64,000 nucleotides of DNA from Paracoccus aerodenitrificans (GCF_027913215.1 NZ_CP115784.1:2737501-2801500), one strand, 5' to 3'. Positions 1 to 11,042 are shown, counted from the stretch's first letter. Numbers and translations: made by a program. The notes: generated by a model from the sequence alone, not told the origin.

Positions 1-499
<499 letters not shown>

Positions 500-981
500 A
501 AAGCATCCGAAGACGCTATCCTTGACAGAATAACCTTGCACATCATCCATCATAAGATGGACACTTCTGCTTGTCATATCTCACTCGCGCAAGACACGCC
601 AAACAGTGAAGCTGACACCTACATCATCGCCGAAGCTAGTAGGCCGATATGCAAAACAATCCAGTCGATAAAACCAAACCGCCCGCATATCTCTTCAAGT
701 ATGCATAACAATGTCAAATAGCAGGGAAACAAAACAAACCCAACCGCGCCAAACCCTTTCGGCGCCGTTAAAGCCGCTGCTTCCAGATTGTCGCCCCGTT
801 TCCGAAGCAGAAACCCTATCTAGCGATTGGTTCCGATCCCGTCAAGAAGCTTTCTTAACTTTTTCGGCCTGCCCGCCTGGGCCCCGTCCGATCCAGCGTC
901 GCCGCCGTTTCGGTGAGGCGGTGTTTAGGTCGGAGAAAAAAAAGGCGCAAGTGCGAATGTCGGAAAAATGTCAAAAATCTT
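500..981 (-). other. rrn leader and upstream region, no protein gene
   Basis: The 480 bases between the 16S 5' end and msrQ hold no credible coding frame. The stretch is explained as the rrn transcribed leader plus promoter region. A strong sigma70-like promoter lies at 817-845 and a second TTGACA-like box occurs near 710. The end next to msrQ is AT-rich, with a run of A residues near 938-945 (T residues on the minus strand). Confidence 0.7.
817..845 (-). promoter_or_regulatory. Probable rrn promoter
   Basis: On the minus strand TTGACG (840-845) is followed by a 17-base spacer and TAGATA (817-822), close to the sigma70 consensus with ideal spacing. It points at the 16S gene about 320 bases downstream, a usual leader length for rrn operons in this group. 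Confidence 0.65.
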
Positions 982-1602
982 TCAAGATACTGTTTTCAAT
1001 GAAATATTACTTACCTTTCGGGTGATTGACGGGACCCTCAGCAGCAACAGCACAAGAATCGCCCCTGCACAGATCAGCGGCCATCCCGTCCAGAGTTTCA
1101 GCGCCCACAGCCAATGCAGACAGGCCAGAATCGCCGCCGGATAGATCAGCCGGTGCAGCCGCAGCCAGTTCCGCCCGAGGCGACGAATCGATGCCCGGTT
1201 CGACGTCACCGCCAATGCCAGCAGAATCACGAGGCCGGTCATCCCGAACAGAAGATAGGGCCGCTTAACCACATCCCCAAGCATCTGCTGCCACAGCAGC
1301 CCCATATCGAAGAAGATCCATGCGAGCATATGCAGAAACGCATAGCTGAAGGCGAGCAGACCAAGCGCACGGCGCAATCGAATCGCATTCACACGGAACA
1401 TCTTTCGGGCCGGGGTTACTGCCAGCGTACCGATCAGAAAATAAAGCGCCGCCCTTCCCAGCCGGTGTTCGATATCCCGTACCGGATCGACTCCAAGTCC
1501 TCCGTTGAACAGATCATAGGTCAAAAGCGCCAGCGGGATGGACCCTGCCAGCCAGACCGCCCATTCTGGAATGCGGCCGATAAAAGCATTCACGCGCTTC
1601 AT
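982..1602 (-). CDS. msrQ: MsrQ, heme-binding membrane subunit of periplasmic methionine-sulfoxide reductase
   Basis: This 206-residue integral membrane protein has about six hydrophobic segments and belongs to the ferric-reductase-like YedZ/MsrQ family. It passes electrons from the respiratory chain or a flavin reductase to the periplasmic molybdoenzyme MsrP. Histidines at 46, 91, 150 and 163 sit in or beside membrane segments and are candidate heme ligands. Its start codon overlaps the msrP stop region (both involve base 1602), so the two genes are translationally coupled. The family assignment rests on the pattern and on this gene pairing. A weak hairpin with a short T-run near 972-988 may end the transcript. 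Confidence 0.92.
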   Translation of the reverse strand: MKRVNAFIGRIPEWAVWLAGSIPLALLTYDLFNGGLGVDPVRDIEHRLGRAALYFLIGTLAVTPARKMFRVNAIRLRRALGLLAFSYAFLHMLAWIFFDMGLLWQQMLGDVVKRPYLLFGMTGLVILLALAVTSNRASIRRLGRNWLRLHRLIYPAAILACLHWLWALKLWTGWPLICAGAILVLLLLRVPSITRKVSNISLKTVS

Positions 1603-2510
1603 CAGTAATTCCGGGCCAGATCCATGCCCGCATACAGCCCGGCAACCTGTTCAACATAGCCGTTGAACATCAGCGTATCCTGCCTGCCCCCCAGCAGACC
1701 CGAGCCGATCCGGCGCTCTGTCGCCTGACTCCAGCGCGGGTGATCGACCTCAGGGTTCACATTGGCATAGAAACCGTATTCGCTTGGCTGCAAACTCTGC
1801 CAACTGGTCCGAGGCTGGCTGTCGGTTACCGTGATCTTCACGATCGATTTGATGGATTTGAACCCGTATTTCCAAGGCACAACCAGCCGGATCGGTGCGC
1901 CGTTCTGATTCGGCATGGGCTTGTCATAAAGACCCGTCGCCAGAATCGTCAGTGGGTGCATCGCTTCATCGATCCGCAGCCCCTCATGATAGGGCCAGTC
2001 GATGCCGCCGCCGCGCTGAGCCCGCATCTCTTCGGGGCGGTATACCGTTTCAAAAGCGACGAATTTTGCGCCGGGCTGAACACCGGCCTTTTCCAGCACG
2101 CCGGCCAGAGGGACGCCAAGCCACGGAATAACCATCGACCACGCCTCAACGCAGCGAAGGCGATAGATCCGCTCTTCCAGAGCATTTTCCGGCACCAGAT
2201 CCTCGACCCCGTAGCTGCCGGGACGGTCGACAAGCCCGCCGATCTCGACCGACCAGGGATCGGTGGTCAGCGCATCGGAATACCGGGCCGGATCTTCTTT
2301 CCCGAAACCGAATTCATAGTAATTGTTGTAATTGGTAATTTCTTCAAAGCTGTTCGGCTTTTCGTCGGTCGAATAAGCCGAGGCCCTGCCGCTTAATGCA
2401 AATGCCGGAGTAGCGGCGATCACGGCGCTTCCCGCCGCCGCTCCGGCCATGAAACTGCGTCGGTTCAGCCAGATGGCCTCAGGTGTGACATCGGACCAGT
2501 TGAGTTTCAT
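1602..2510 (-). CDS. msrP: MsrP, periplasmic molybdopterin methionine-sulfoxide reductase catalytic subunit
   Basis: MsrP reduces methionine sulfoxide in oxidised periplasmic proteins. I place the start at 2510, giving 302 residues, because an AGGAG ribosome site lies just upstream and the protein then begins with a twin-arginine signal: NRRSFMAG at 16-23 followed by a hydrophobic stretch ending near residue 40. The sulfite-oxidase-type fold is recognisable, with Cys120 in RLRCVEAWS as the expected molybdenum ligand. It is the promoter-proximal gene of the msrPQ pair. An upstream in-frame ATG at 2567 would bury the Tat signal and is unlikely. Confidence 0.95.
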   Translation of the reverse strand: MKLNWSDVTPEAIWLNRRSFMAGAAAGSAVIAATPAFALSGRASAYSTDEKPNSFEEITNYNNYYEFGFGKEDPARYSDALTTDPWSVEIGGLVDRPGSYGVEDLVPENALEERIYRLRCVEAWSMVIPWLGVPLAGVLEKAGVQPGAKFVAFETVYRPEEMRAQRGGGIDWPYHEGLRIDEAMHPLTILATGLYDKPMPNQNGAPIRLVVPWKYGFKSIKSIVKITVTDSQPRTSWQSLQPSEYGFYANVNPEVDHPRWSQATERRIGSGLLGGRQDTLMFNGYVEQVAGLYAGMDLARNY

Positions 2511-2624
2511 GGTGCGCTCCTGTTCACGGAATAGGCAAGTTGCAGTCATTCTACCAACGCTACGCATGAGGGGTCCTAAAAGTTACCTCACGATTACGTT
2601 GATCTGCAATTTCCCATGACAAAT

Positions 2625-2648
2625 GCCCCCGCCATCGCGGGCGGGGGC
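2625..2648 (-). terminator. Hairpin terminator after clpB
   Basis: GCCCCCGCC (2625-2633) pairs perfectly with GGCGGGGGC (2640-2648) around a short loop, 15 bases beyond the clpB stop. The sequence after the stem on the minus strand is ATTTGTC, so the T-run is short. It lies between clpB and msrP, which are transcribed in the same direction. Confidence 0.7.
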
Positions 2649-2663
2649 TTAAAGCAGCGCAGA

Positions 2664-5300
2664 TCAGTGCAGCGTGGCGTCTTTCGGGCCTTCGCCTACG
2701 GCACCAAGCTTGTGACCGGCCGTGCCGACATGATTGCCGACAAGCAACCCATCCTCATTGGCGCTGACATTGACGGTCTGCCCGTCCAAAACCTCGCCGG
2801 ACAACAGCATCTCGGCCAGCGGATCCTGCAAGGCCCGCTGAATTACGCGCTTCAGCGGACGGGCACCGAAGACCGGGTCATAGCCCTCATTCGCCAGCCA
2901 TTTCATCGCGTCCTCATCCAGATCCAGCGTGATATGCCGTTGCGCAAGACGCTGCTCCAGCCGCAAGAGCTGGATCTTGACGATCCCATCCATGTTCTCG
3001 CGCGTGAGACGGCGGAAAATGATGATCTCATCCAGACGGTTCAGGAACTCGGGGCGGAAATGTGCGCGTACCGCGTCCATCACATCCTTGCGCGCCTCGG
3101 TCGAATCGGCGTCATCCGGCAGGGACGACAGCGCCTGACTGCCCAGATTCGAGGTCAGCACGATCAGCGTGTTCTTGAAATCGACCTTGCGGCCTTGGCC
3201 ATCGGTCAACTGACCATCGTCGAGAACCTGCAACAGCACGTTGAACACATCCGGATGCGCCTTTTCGACCTCATCGAACAGGATCACCGAGTAAGGACGC
3301 CGCCGGACCGTTTCGGTCAGCGCACCGCCTTCATCATAACCGACATAGCCCGGAGGCGCACCGATCAGCCGCGCGACCGAGTGTTTCTCCATATATTCCG
3401 ACATGTCGATGCGGATCATCGCATTCTCATCGTCGAACATATATTCGGCCATCGCCTTGGTCAGCTCGGTTTTGCCGACACCGGTTGGGCCGAGGAACAG
3501 GAAAGATCCCAGAGGACGGTTTTCGTCGTTCAGACCGGCCCGCGCCCGGCGGACCGAGCGGGAAATCGCGGTCACGGCCTCATCCTGACCGATCACGCGC
3601 TTGCCGAGAATCTCTTCCATCTTCAGCAGCTTCTCGCGCTCTCCCTCCAGCATCTTGCTGGTCGGAATGCCGGTCCAGCGTTCCACGACCTCGGCAATCT
3701 GCTCGGGCCGCACGGCTTCTTCGACCATGACGCCATCGCCCTCGGCCTCATCTGACTCGGCAAGCTGCTTCTCAAGTCCCGGAATGATGCCATAGGACAA
3801 CTCACCGGCACGGGTGAGATTGCCTTCGCGCTTCGCCTGATCCAGCTCGGCGCGGAAGCGGTCAAGCTGTTCCTTCAGATTGCGCGAGCCTTCCAGCTTG
3901 TCACGCTCGGCCTGCCACCGCGCCGTCATCGAGTTCGACTTATCGGTCAGATCACCCAGCTCTTTTTCCAGCTTCTCAAGCCGGTCACGGCTGGCGGCAT
4001 CGTCTTCCTTCTTCAGCGCCTCTGCCTCGATCTGCATCTGAAGGATCTGCCGGTCGAGCGCGTCAAGCTCTTCAGGCTTGCTGTCAACCTCCATGCGCAG
4101 ACGGCTGGCAGCCTCATCCACAAGGTCGATCGCCTTATCCGGCAGGAACCGGTCGGTGATGTAGCGGTTCGACAGTTCTGCCGCGGCAACAAGCGCGGCG
4201 TCGCTGACGCGGACGCCGTGGTGAAGCTCGTATTTCTCCTTGATACCGCGCAGGATCGAAATCGTATCCTCAACCGTCGGTTCCTCGACCATCACCGGCT
4301 GGAAGCGGCGGGCAAGAGCCGCGTCTTTCTCGATATATTTGCGATATTCGTCCAGAGTGGTCGCGCCGACGCAATGCAGTTCGCCGCGAGCAAGCGCAGG
4401 CTTGATCAGATTGGCCGCATCCATCGCGCCGTCGGTCTTTCCGGCACCGACCAGCGTGTGCAGCTCATCGATGAAAAGAATGATCTCGCCCGCTGCATTC
4501 TCAATCTCTTTCAGGACCGATTTCAGCCTTTCCTCAAACTCACCGCGATATTTCGCCCCGGCGATCAGCGCCCCCATATCCAGAGCCCAAAGCTGCTTTT
4601 CGCGCAGGCTCTCGGGCACGTCGCCATTGACGATGCGCAGCGCCAGACCCTCGGCAATGGCTGTCTTACCCACGCCCGGCTCACCGATCAGGACCGGGTT
4701 GTTCTTGGTCCGGCGGCTGAGCACTTGCATGGCGCGGCGGATTTCCTCATCCCGGCCGATAATCGGATCGATCTTACCCTCATCGGCGGCCTCCGTCAGA
4801 TTGCGGGCATATTTCGCCAGCGCCTCATAGCTGTCCTCGGCGCTTGCGCTGTCCGCCGTCCGGCCCTTGCGAATATCGTTGATCGCGCCGTTCAGCCATT
4901 GCGCATTAACCTTTCCGGCCTGCAGAGAATCGCGTGCATTGCTGTTCACGATGGCAAGCGCGGTCAGAAGCCGCTCGGCAGGCACGAAACTGTCCCCGGC
5001 CTTCTGCGCCAGCTTCTGCGCCTCATCCAGAACCCGGACGAGGGACGGATCAACATAAACCTGACCACCACCGCCAGAGACTTTCGGCAGCTTCGCGACT
5101 GCCGCATCCGCAGCCTGCCGCACGGCCTTTGCATCGCCGCCGGACCGGGTGATAAGGTTCGCTGCAAATCCCTGATCGTCGTCGATCAGAGCTTTCAGCA
5201 AATGTTCGGGAACGACCCGCTGATTTTCCTCACGGATCGCAATGGTCTGCGCGGCCTGCATAAAACCGCGCGAACGCTCGGTAAATTTTTCCATATCCAT
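2664..5300 (-). CDS. clpB: ClpB, ATP-dependent disaggregase chaperone
   Basis: ClpB is a hexameric Hsp100 chaperone that pulls proteins out of aggregates together with DnaK. The start is set at 5300, where AAGGAG lies 8 bases upstream, giving 878 residues, a normal ClpB length. Order of parts: N-terminal Clp domain (about 1-150), first AAA+ module with Walker A GEPGVGKT at 206-213, coiled-coil middle domain (about 400-530, rich in Leu, Glu and Lys), second AAA+ module with GPTGVGKT near residue 605, and a C-terminal domain containing [10 protein letters not shown]. It is a stand-alone gene. I did not find a convincing RpoH promoter upstream. Confidence 0.98.
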   Translation of the reverse strand: MDMEKFTERSRGFMQAAQTIAIREENQRVVPEHLLKALIDDDQGFAANLITRSGGDAKAVRQAADAAVAKLPKVSGGGGQVYVDPSLVRVLDEAQKLAQKAGDSFVPAERLLTALAIVNSNARDSLQAGKVNAQWLNGAINDIRKGRTADSASAEDSYEALAKYARNLTEAADEGKIDPIIGRDEEIRRAMQVLSRRTKNNPVLIGEPGVGKTAIAEGLALRIVNGDVPESLREKQLWALDMGALIAGAKYRGEFEERLKSVLKEIENAAGEIILFIDELHTLVGAGKTDGAMDAANLIKPALARGELHCVGATTLDEYRKYIEKDAALARRFQPVMVEEPTVEDTISILRGIKEKYELHHGVRVSDAALVAAAELSNRYITDRFLPDKAIDLVDEAASRLRMEVDSKPEELDALDRQILQMQIEAEALKKEDDAASRDRLEKLEKELGDLTDKSNSMTARWQAERDKLEGSRNLKEQLDRFRAELDQAKREGNLTRAGELSYGIIPGLEKQLAESDEAEGDGVMVEEAVRPEQIAEVVERWTGIPTSKMLEGEREKLLKMEEILGKRVIGQDEAVTAISRSVRRARAGLNDENRPLGSFLFLGPTGVGKTELTKAMAEYMFDDENAMIRIDMSEYMEKHSVARLIGAPPGYVGYDEGGALTETVRRRPYSVILFDEVEKAHPDVFNVLLQVLDDGQLTDGQGRKVDFKNTLIVLTSNLGSQALSSLPDDADSTEARKDVMDAVRAHFRPEFLNRLDEIIIFRRLTRENMDGIVKIQLLRLEQRLAQRHITLDLDEDAMKWLANEGYDPVFGARPLKRVIQRALQDPLAEMLLSGEVLDGQTVNVSANEDGLLVGNHVGTAGHKLGAVGEGPKDATLH

Positions 5301-5607
5301 ATGGACTCTCCTTTGCAGCCCCCGCCTTGGGAACCGCCCATCATGGCACGGTCCGGTCGCGGATCTCGGCATGAAAGATGGGCATCCGGTCCGGCGGTTA
5401 CAATATGCACAAAACACCGCGATCCGCCTGCCCGTTCCGCAATGCAGACAGCAAAAGCAGCCTCGTGCAGGATACTGTCAGCCTGCGGTCCGGCCTACGA
5501 AATCTAGCGGAAAAAGCGGGTTATGCCTTTGCTGGCGTAGCGCTTTTGGCTTTCCAAAATTGCCGTGTACCGGCATAAGCGGGCCGTTTGGAAAAATGGA
5601 GGATGCC
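5301..5607. other. Divergent intergenic region clpB/pyrF
   Basis: About 307 bases separate the divergent clpB and pyrF genes, so both promoters should lie here. I saw no clear sigma32-type or sigma70-type box that I would defend, and no coding frame. Confidence 0.5.
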
Positions 5608-6294
5608 GTGGACGATCGGTTAATCATAGCGCTCGATGTGGGCAACGCAGTGGCCGGGGCCGAGTTGGCCGGGCGCATCGGCGACGCGGCCTCTTTCTAC
5701 AAGATCGGGCTGGGAATGCTGACCGGAGGCGGTCTGGCGCTTGCCCGCGAGTTGAAGGATGAGCACGGCAAGCGGATCTTCCTCGATATGAAACTGTTCG
5801 ATATCGGCGCAACGGTTGAGGCCGCCGTGCGCGGACTGGCACAGTTCGATCTGGATTTTCTGACCGTTCACGGAGACCCGCATGTCGTCAGAGCCGCCAA
5901 ACAGGGTGCCGCCGGATCGCAGATGAAAATCCTTGGCGTCACCGTTCTGACCTCGCTGGATCGCAGCGATCTCGACGCGGCGATGTTCGTGCCCGGCGAT
6001 CTGCACGACCTGACGGTCGAACGCGCCGCCCGCGCTTTCGAGGCCGGCGCAGATGGCGTCATCGCCTCTCCCCGCGAAGCCGCCGCGATACGCGCCCTGC
6101 CCGAGGCCCATGACCGGCTGATCGTCACCCCCGGCGTCCGGCCCGCCGGTGCGGATCTTGGCGACCAGAAGCGGGTGGAACCGCCCGCCGCTGCGCTTGC
6201 GGCAGGCGCTGATCATATCGTTATCGGCCGCCCCGTCTGGCAAGCCGCCGATCCGCGAAAGGCGGTGCAGGATATCCTTGCCGGGTTAAACTGA
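5608..6294 (+). CDS. pyrF: Orotidine 5'-phosphate decarboxylase
   Basis: PyrF decarboxylates OMP to UMP, the last step of de novo pyrimidine synthesis. The catalytic pattern FLDMKLFDIGATV gives D60, K62 and D65, the classical D-x-K-x-x-D set. The C-terminal phosphate-binding part is seen in IVTPGVRP and HIVIGRPVW. I choose a GTG start at 5608, preceded by GGAGG at 5598-5602, because the 228-residue product begins like known relatives (DDRLIIALD). An ATG at 5596 in the same frame has a poorer ribosome site and remains possible. Confidence 0.96.
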   Translation: MDDRLIIALDVGNAVAGAELAGRIGDAASFYKIGLGMLTGGGLALARELKDEHGKRIFLDMKLFDIGATVEAAVRGLAQFDLDFLTVHGDPHVVRAAKQGAAGSQMKILGVTVLTSLDRSDLDAAMFVPGDLHDLTVERAARAFEAGADGVIASPREAAAIRALPEAHDRLIVTPGVRPAGADLGDQKRVEPPAAALAAGADHIVIGRPVWQAADPRKAVQDILAGLN

Positions 6295-6302
6295 TTACAG
6301 CC

Positions 6303-6326
6303 GGTCCGGGCGTCACAGCCCGGACC
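6303..6326. terminator. Shared hairpin between convergent pyrF and dctM
   Basis: GGTCCGGGC (6303-6311) and GCCCGGACC (6318-6326) form a perfect 9-bp stem with a 6-base loop. It overlaps the last codons of dctM and lies 8 bases after the pyrF stop, so it could stop transcripts from both sides. There is no T-run. Confidence 0.5.
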
Positions 6327-7602
6327 AGACAAGCCACGGAAAGATCAGCAGCAGCGCCAGTCTGAGCACATCGGCAGTGATGAAGGGCAGGATGCCGCGG
6401 ATCACTGTTTCCTGCTTCAGACCGGGTGCGGTCGCCTGAACCACAAACAGATTCATCCCAACTGGCGGTGTGATCAGGCCGATCTCGGCCACGGTGACGA
6501 CAAGCACACCGAACCATACCATGTCATATTCCATTGCAATCGCGACCGGCGCCAGTAGCGGCACGGTCAGCAACACCATCGACATCGAGTCCATGAAGCA
6601 TCCAAGCACGACATAGAACAGCAGGATCAGGATCATGACCAGCGTGGGGTGGATATCCGAGCCACCGATCAGCTCGGCCAGCATCATCGGCAGGCCGGTC
6701 GTCTCAAGGAAGAAGTTGAAGAACGCCGCCCCGATCAGGATCAGAAAGATCATTCCGGTCAGCGCGGCGGTCTCACGCACGATCCCACGCATCACACCCC
6801 GGTTCAGCCCGCCCATCACCAGCGCAAGCAGGAACGCCCCGGAAGCACCCACCGCGGCGGCCTCGGTCGGAGAAAACCAGCCAAGCTGCATCCCTCCGAT
6901 CACCAGACCGAACAGAAGCACCACCGGCCAGACGGCGCTCAGCAAGGCGAAGCGGCGGCCCCAATCCACGCGCTGCCCGGCGGGTGCCAGCGACGGCCTG
7001 CGGCGCACACGCAGCATAACCGCCAGAGCATACAGCACAGTTCCCAGAATACCGGGAATAATCGCGCCCATGAACAGCGCTCCGATCGATGTCTGCGTCA
7101 GCAGCCCGAAGATCACCAGAATGATCGAGGGAGGTATCAGCACCCCAAGCGTACCGCCCGCAGCCACCGCCGCCGCAGACAGGCTGTCATCATAATCATA
7201 GCGCCGCATTTCCGGCATCGCGACCCGGCCAATCGTGGCAACCGTTGCCAGTGACGATCCGCAGATCGCCCCAAACACCGCCGAAGCACCGACAGTAGAA
7301 ACTGCCAGCCCTCCGCGCCAATGCCCGACAAATGCATTGATCACGTCGAAAAGCGAGCGTGACAGCCCCGCATGCGCAGCGAAAACACCCATCAGCACGA
7401 AAAGCGGGATCACGCTGAAAGAATAAGGAAAAATCGATTCAAACGGGGCAGTGGACAGAACATAGGCCGCCTGGTCCAGCGCACCGCTCAGCGCAATTCC
7501 TGCCAGACCGATCACGGCCATCGAAATCGCCACGGGAAAACCAAGACCGATCAGGACCAGCGTCATGATGAATCCGGTCAGTCCGATAAGAGGCAAGGAC
7601 AT
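6313..7602 (-). CDS. TRAP transporter large permease (DctM family)
   Basis: This 429-residue, highly hydrophobic protein with about twelve membrane segments is the sodium-coupled translocation subunit of a TRAP carboxylate uptake system. DctM-type landmarks include GAICGSSLATVATIGRVAMP in the first half and GCFMDSMSMVLLTVPLLAP in the second. It is the last gene of a dctP-dctQ-dctM operon on the minus strand, 11 bases after dctQ. The substrate is not evident. Confidence 0.95.
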   Translation of the reverse strand: MSLPLIGLTGFIMTLVLIGLGFPVAISMAVIGLAGIALSGALDQAAYVLSTAPFESIFPYSFSVIPLFVLMGVFAAHAGLSRSLFDVINAFVGHWRGGLAVSTVGASAVFGAICGSSLATVATIGRVAMPEMRRYDYDDSLSAAAVAAGGTLGVLIPPSIILVIFGLLTQTSIGALFMGAIIPGILGTVLYALAVMLRVRRRPSLAPAGQRVDWGRRFALLSAVWPVVLLFGLVIGGMQLGWFSPTEAAAVGASGAFLLALVMGGLNRGVMRGIVRETAALTGMIFLILIGAAFFNFFLETTGLPMMLAELIGGSDIHPTLVMILILLFYVVLGCFMDSMSMVLLTVPLLAPVAIAMEYDMVWFGVLVVTVAEIGLITPPVGMNLFVVQATAPGLKQETVIRGILPFITADVLRLALLLIFPWLVWSGL

Positions 7603-7613
7603 TTTTAGAACCC

Positions 7614-8114
7614 TTAATGAGCTGCGCTGCGCGTCTGGGGCAGATCGAAGACCAGCCGGATCACCACCGGAATCAGCGCCAGAATCGATGCCAGCACACC
7701 GCCAAGCAGCGGCAGCCAGTAAAATGCAATGGGAATGCCAAGCTGCTGAGACTTATCGCCCAGCATGACCTGCATGCGATAGGTCGGAATGCATTCGGCA
7801 AAGATCAGCGCCATCAGCAGGATTGCCGAGATCGCAGCAAGCAGTCGCAGCAAACGTCCAAGCTTTGACGGCATCGCCTCCAGCAGGAAATCCACGCCGA
7901 CATGCGCCGCAACCGCAAAACCCCACGGGATCGACAGCCAGGCACCCGCCATGATGAAGAGCTGCACCAAATCGACAACACCGGCCACCGGCGTCCCGAT
8001 GCGACGCCCGATCACATCCGCAACACTGATCAGAGCCGCCGTGCAATAGGAGAGAACCCCGATTGCAGCCAGTAACTCTATGATCCCGTCGATGCGACGC
8101 AACAGCGAAGCCAT
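7614..8114 (-). CDS. TRAP transporter small permease (DctQ family)
   Basis: This 166-residue protein with four predicted membrane segments is the DctQ subunit, which pairs with the large permease. The pattern WLSIPWGFAVAAHVGVDFLL is typical of DctQ proteins. It lies between the binding protein gene and dctM in one operon, with short gaps on both sides. It has no enzymatic role of its own. Confidence 0.93.
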   Translation of the reverse strand: MASLLRRIDGIIELLAAIGVLSYCTAALISVADVIGRRIGTPVAGVVDLVQLFIMAGAWLSIPWGFAVAAHVGVDFLLEAMPSKLGRLLRLLAAISAILLMALIFAECIPTYRMQVMLGDKSQQLGIPIAFYWLPLLGGVLASILALIPVVIRLVFDLPQTRSAAH

Positions 8115-8179
8115 ACCACGTCCCTCCCTATCTCCGGTCAGCGCAGGGCGGAATGGCCGCCCCGCGCCGCCCGGTCACA

Positions 8180-9196
8180 TCACTGAGCCGCTTCGAACTC
8201 GGCCACCTTGTCCTGGAACTTCTGATAAAGTTCCGGCGCATCCTCGACACCTTCGGACTTCATGGTTTCCAGATAGGATTCGATCATCGGACCAAGCGCC
8301 TCGCGCCAGCGGTCACGCTCTTCATCCGAGAGCACAGTAATAGTGTGATTGGCCGCCTCTGCTTCCTCACGGCCGCTGGCGTCCCACTTATCCCACCACT
8401 GGTCAAAATTCCCGACAAGATTATCGCCCGAGGCCTGATCAATGCAGCTTCGGACATTTTCCGGCAGGCTGTCGTATTTTTTCTGGTTCATCACGAAAAA
8501 GAACGAAACCGTATATGCACCCATATCGAGGTGATCCGTCAGCACCTCGTTCAGTCCGAAGCTTTTGATCGGATCCCACGGAAAGACGGTTCCGTCGATC
8601 ACCTTGCGCTGCAAGTTCTCATATACCTCACCGGGCGGCAGACCCTGCGGAGTCGCACCAAGGAAGGTCAGCATTTCCGAAATCGGCGGAGACGGTGTGC
8701 GGATACGAAGCCCCTTCATATCCTCCATCGTTTCGACATGCTTGCCGTTCGTGTGCAGCAGCCCGCCATTATGTGCATGCAAAGCGAGAACTTTCAGCCC
8801 GTCATACTCATCGCCAAGTTCACCTTCATTATAGAGCGACCAGAGCGCATAAGTCGCGGCACCGGCATCCCGGGTCAGAAACGGCATTTCGACCAGCGAA
8901 GTACGGTTGAAACGACCCCGCGGGATGCCGGATAGCCCATGCGCGATATCGACAACACCAGCCAGAACCTGTTCCTGTTGCTTCGCGACATTCCCTTTCT
9001 GGGTCCCGCCGGGGAAAATCTCGAATGTGACCTCGCCGTCGGTGCAGGCGCTGACCTGTTCAGTCCACGGCCCGATGAAATCCGTCTGAATCCCATGAAC
9101 GGCTGGCAGATAATGGCTGAGCGATAATTTCGTCTCTGCCATGACCGGCGTTGATGCCAAAAACATCGCCACGCCGGCGGTTATTGCTGATTTCAT
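8180..9196 (-). CDS. TRAP transporter periplasmic substrate-binding protein (DctP family)
   Basis: This 338-residue protein starts with a Sec signal peptide (about 1-20, ending PVMAETK) and has the DctP fold. The segment MKGLRIRTPSPPISEMLTFL contains the conserved arginine region that binds the substrate carboxylate. It is the first gene of the TRAP operon and should deliver an organic acid to DctQM. The divergent IclR regulator about 300 bases away probably controls it. The ligand cannot be named from sequence. Confidence 0.94.
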   Translation of the reverse strand: MKSAITAGVAMFLASTPVMAETKLSLSHYLPAVHGIQTDFIGPWTEQVSACTDGEVTFEIFPGGTQKGNVAKQQEQVLAGVVDIAHGLSGIPRGRFNRTSLVEMPFLTRDAGAATYALWSLYNEGELGDEYDGLKVLALHAHNGGLLHTNGKHVETMEDMKGLRIRTPSPPISEMLTFLGATPQGLPPGEVYENLQRKVIDGTVFPWDPIKSFGLNEVLTDHLDMGAYTVSFFFVMNQKKYDSLPENVRSCIDQASGDNLVGNFDQWWDKWDASGREEAEAANHTITVLSDEERDRWREALGPMIESYLETMKSEGVEDAPELYQKFQDKVAEFEAAQ

Positions 9197-9494
9197 ATCC
9201 TGTTTCCTCCCTGGACGACTTTACCTTCAAACTCAGCTTACCACTGCCGAATGAACAGCAGGTTATCAGCCGGACACTTGCCGCGCGTTAAGCAGCCTCT
9301 CGCACCCGGTCCCGATGATTGACCCCTTCTCCTCTCGGTCAGATCACTTCTGCCGCGAAAACCGTCGACGCATCTGCATCCCCACATTTCCCTGACATGA
9401 CATCGTCAGATATTGTCGATTATCGCACCATATGTTACCTATATCGAATATATTAAATGCAAGTTTTCTGTCAACGAAAAAACAGGGTGTTCAA
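9197..9494. promoter_or_regulatory. Divergent control region between TRAP operon and IclR gene
   Basis: About 300 bases lie between the dctP start and the IclR start. The half next to the regulator is AT-rich. It contains the near-palindrome TATAT-CGA-ATATA (9440-9452), a possible IclR site that could control both directions. No coding frame is credible here. Confidence 0.4.
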
Positions 9495-10169
9495 ATGGTT
9501 AATACTATCCTGCAGACACTGGACCGGGGACTGGCCGCGATGAGAGCCCTGTCCGAGGCTCCGTCCGGGCTGAAACCAGCCGAGTTGGCGGAGCGGCTTT
9601 CCGTGCACAAGGCCATCGCATACCGGCTGATCGCGACGCTGGAATCGCACGGCCTTGCCCGCAGGCTGTCGGATGGGCGCGTCGTACTGGGTGCCGGGCT
9701 TATTCCTCTGGCCGCAACGGTCGAGAAACACAGGCTGAGCGCGGCCATGCCGCATCTGGCCGAGCTGTCTGAAGCGACCCGTACCACCTCGTGCATCGTG
9801 CTGGCCGACGGACCGAATGCAGTCGTTGCGGCGGTGCAGGAAGGCGGCGACGGGTTTCTTCGCATTTCGTACCGGCTGGGCGTGCGCCACCCGCTGACGC
9901 GCGGGGCCTCTGGTCTGGCGATTCTGTCCAGCCGGGCAGCCTCTGCCGACGATCTTCCCGCAGTGGTTCAGACCCGGCAGCAAGGGTACGCGATTACACG
10001 GGGAGAGCTGCAAAGCGGCGCAGTCGGCATCGCGGCACCGATCATCCCGAGCGATCCGGCGGTCGCACCGACGGATGCCGCCGTCTCCATCGTAGCACTG
10101 CACGAACTGCCCGAAGGCGCGGTGGAACATACAATGGCCGCTGCCGCCGCAATCGGCAGGATCTGGTGA
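9495..10169 (+). CDS. IclR-family transcriptional regulator
   Basis: The protein (224 residues from the ATG at 9495) has an N-terminal winged helix: LKPAELAERLSVHKAIAYRLIATLE is the helix-turn-helix near residues 25-50. A C-terminal IclR effector domain follows (GVRHPLTRGASGLAIL is typical). It is transcribed divergently from the dctPQM TRAP operon and most likely senses its substrate or a breakdown product. A longer reading from the ATG at 9432 adds 21 residues and would begin inside the putative operator, so I prefer 9495. Confidence 0.9.
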   Translation: MVNTILQTLDRGLAAMRALSEAPSGLKPAELAERLSVHKAIAYRLIATLESHGLARRLSDGRVVLGAGLIPLAATVEKHRLSAAMPHLAELSEATRTTSCIVLADGPNAVVAAVQEGGDGFLRISYRLGVRHPLTRGASGLAILSSRAASADDLPAVVQTRQQGYAITRGELQSGAVGIAAPIIPSDPAVAPTDAAVSIVALHELPEGAVEHTMAAAAAIGRIW

Positions 10170-10238
10170 CCGGAAAAGCTGCCTCCTTGACGCGGACAGC
10201 CCATCCTGTGCAGCCTTGACCGGCAGCTTCGGGGCGGA

Positions 10239-11012
10239 ATGATGGCAGCGCAACAGGAATCGAGGCAGAAGGCGGAAAACGATCTTGTGCTGTCGTTCCT
10301 GTCGGTCCGGCGGGCAATCGGTTACCTCGGGTTCTTTCTGCCGACCGCGCTGATAATCTATGCCCTGTTCTCGGCGGATGGGTTTCTGGCAAGTATCTCT
10401 GCCTATTATTACTCTCCGATGCGCGAGGTGCTGGTCGGGACACTCTGCGCTCAGGCGGTATTTCTATGGAGCTACGAAGGATATCGTCCGATCGGAAATG
10501 AGCTGATCTCGGATATCGTCGTCGCCCGGACTGCCGCTATTGGCGCATTGGGAGTGGCCCTGATGCCGACTGCCGAAGATGAAGCATATCAGGCCCCGGA
10601 AAGCGTCCCGGTCATCGTCGATCAACCGGTCGAATGCACGCTTGCCCAGTGCGCATTGGGCGATACAGCGACTTCACTGCTGCACAGCCTGTGCGCCGGC
10701 CTCTTCTTCGGAGCGCTCGCCATCTTCTGCCTCGTTCTGTTCGTTCGCGGCGAAAAGGCGACGGCAAGGCAGCGTGCCTGCCACAGGATCTATCGGATCT
10801 GCGGCTGGATCATCGTCGCCGCCATGCTGGGAATGGGCTTGCTGAAACTGGCCGGAGACCCGTTCCCCTCTCTCCGGCCGGTCTTCTGGCTGGAGGTGAT
10901 CGCCTCCTTCGCCTTCGCAACAAGTTGGCTCGTGAAGGGCCAGGCCCTTCAGCCACTGGTCAGAATAGCACAATCTGCCGATGATCGCGCAAAGCCGGAC
11001 TCGGATCAGTAA
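10239..11012 (+). CDS. Uncharacterised integral membrane protein
   Basis: This 257-residue protein has about six hydrophobic segments. It carries SISAYYYSPMREVLVGTLCA near residues 48-67, a pattern I associate with a widespread family of unknown function (DUF998-like membrane proteins). There is no signal peptide, enzymatic motif or transporter signature I can defend. It lies 30 bases before the HAD phosphatase gene on the same strand and could be co-transcribed with it. Function unknown. Confidence 0.8.
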   Translation: MMAAQQESRQKAENDLVLSFLSVRRAIGYLGFFLPTALIIYALFSADGFLASISAYYYSPMREVLVGTLCAQAVFLWSYEGYRPIGNELISDIVVARTAAIGALGVALMPTAEDEAYQAPESVPVIVDQPVECTLAQCALGDTATSLLHSLCAGLFFGALAIFCLVLFVRGEKATARQRACHRIYRICGWIIVAAMLGMGLLKLAGDPFPSLRPVFWLEVIASFAFATSWLVKGQALQPLVRIAQSADDRAKPDSDQ

Positions 11013-11042
11013 AACATGCCAAAGGTTTTAGAAGAGTAAATC

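Noticed and set aside
4218..5507. A 429-codon open frame on the plus strand across clpB
   Set aside because: It is antisense to clpB and owes its length to GC-rich codon bias; it has no family pattern.
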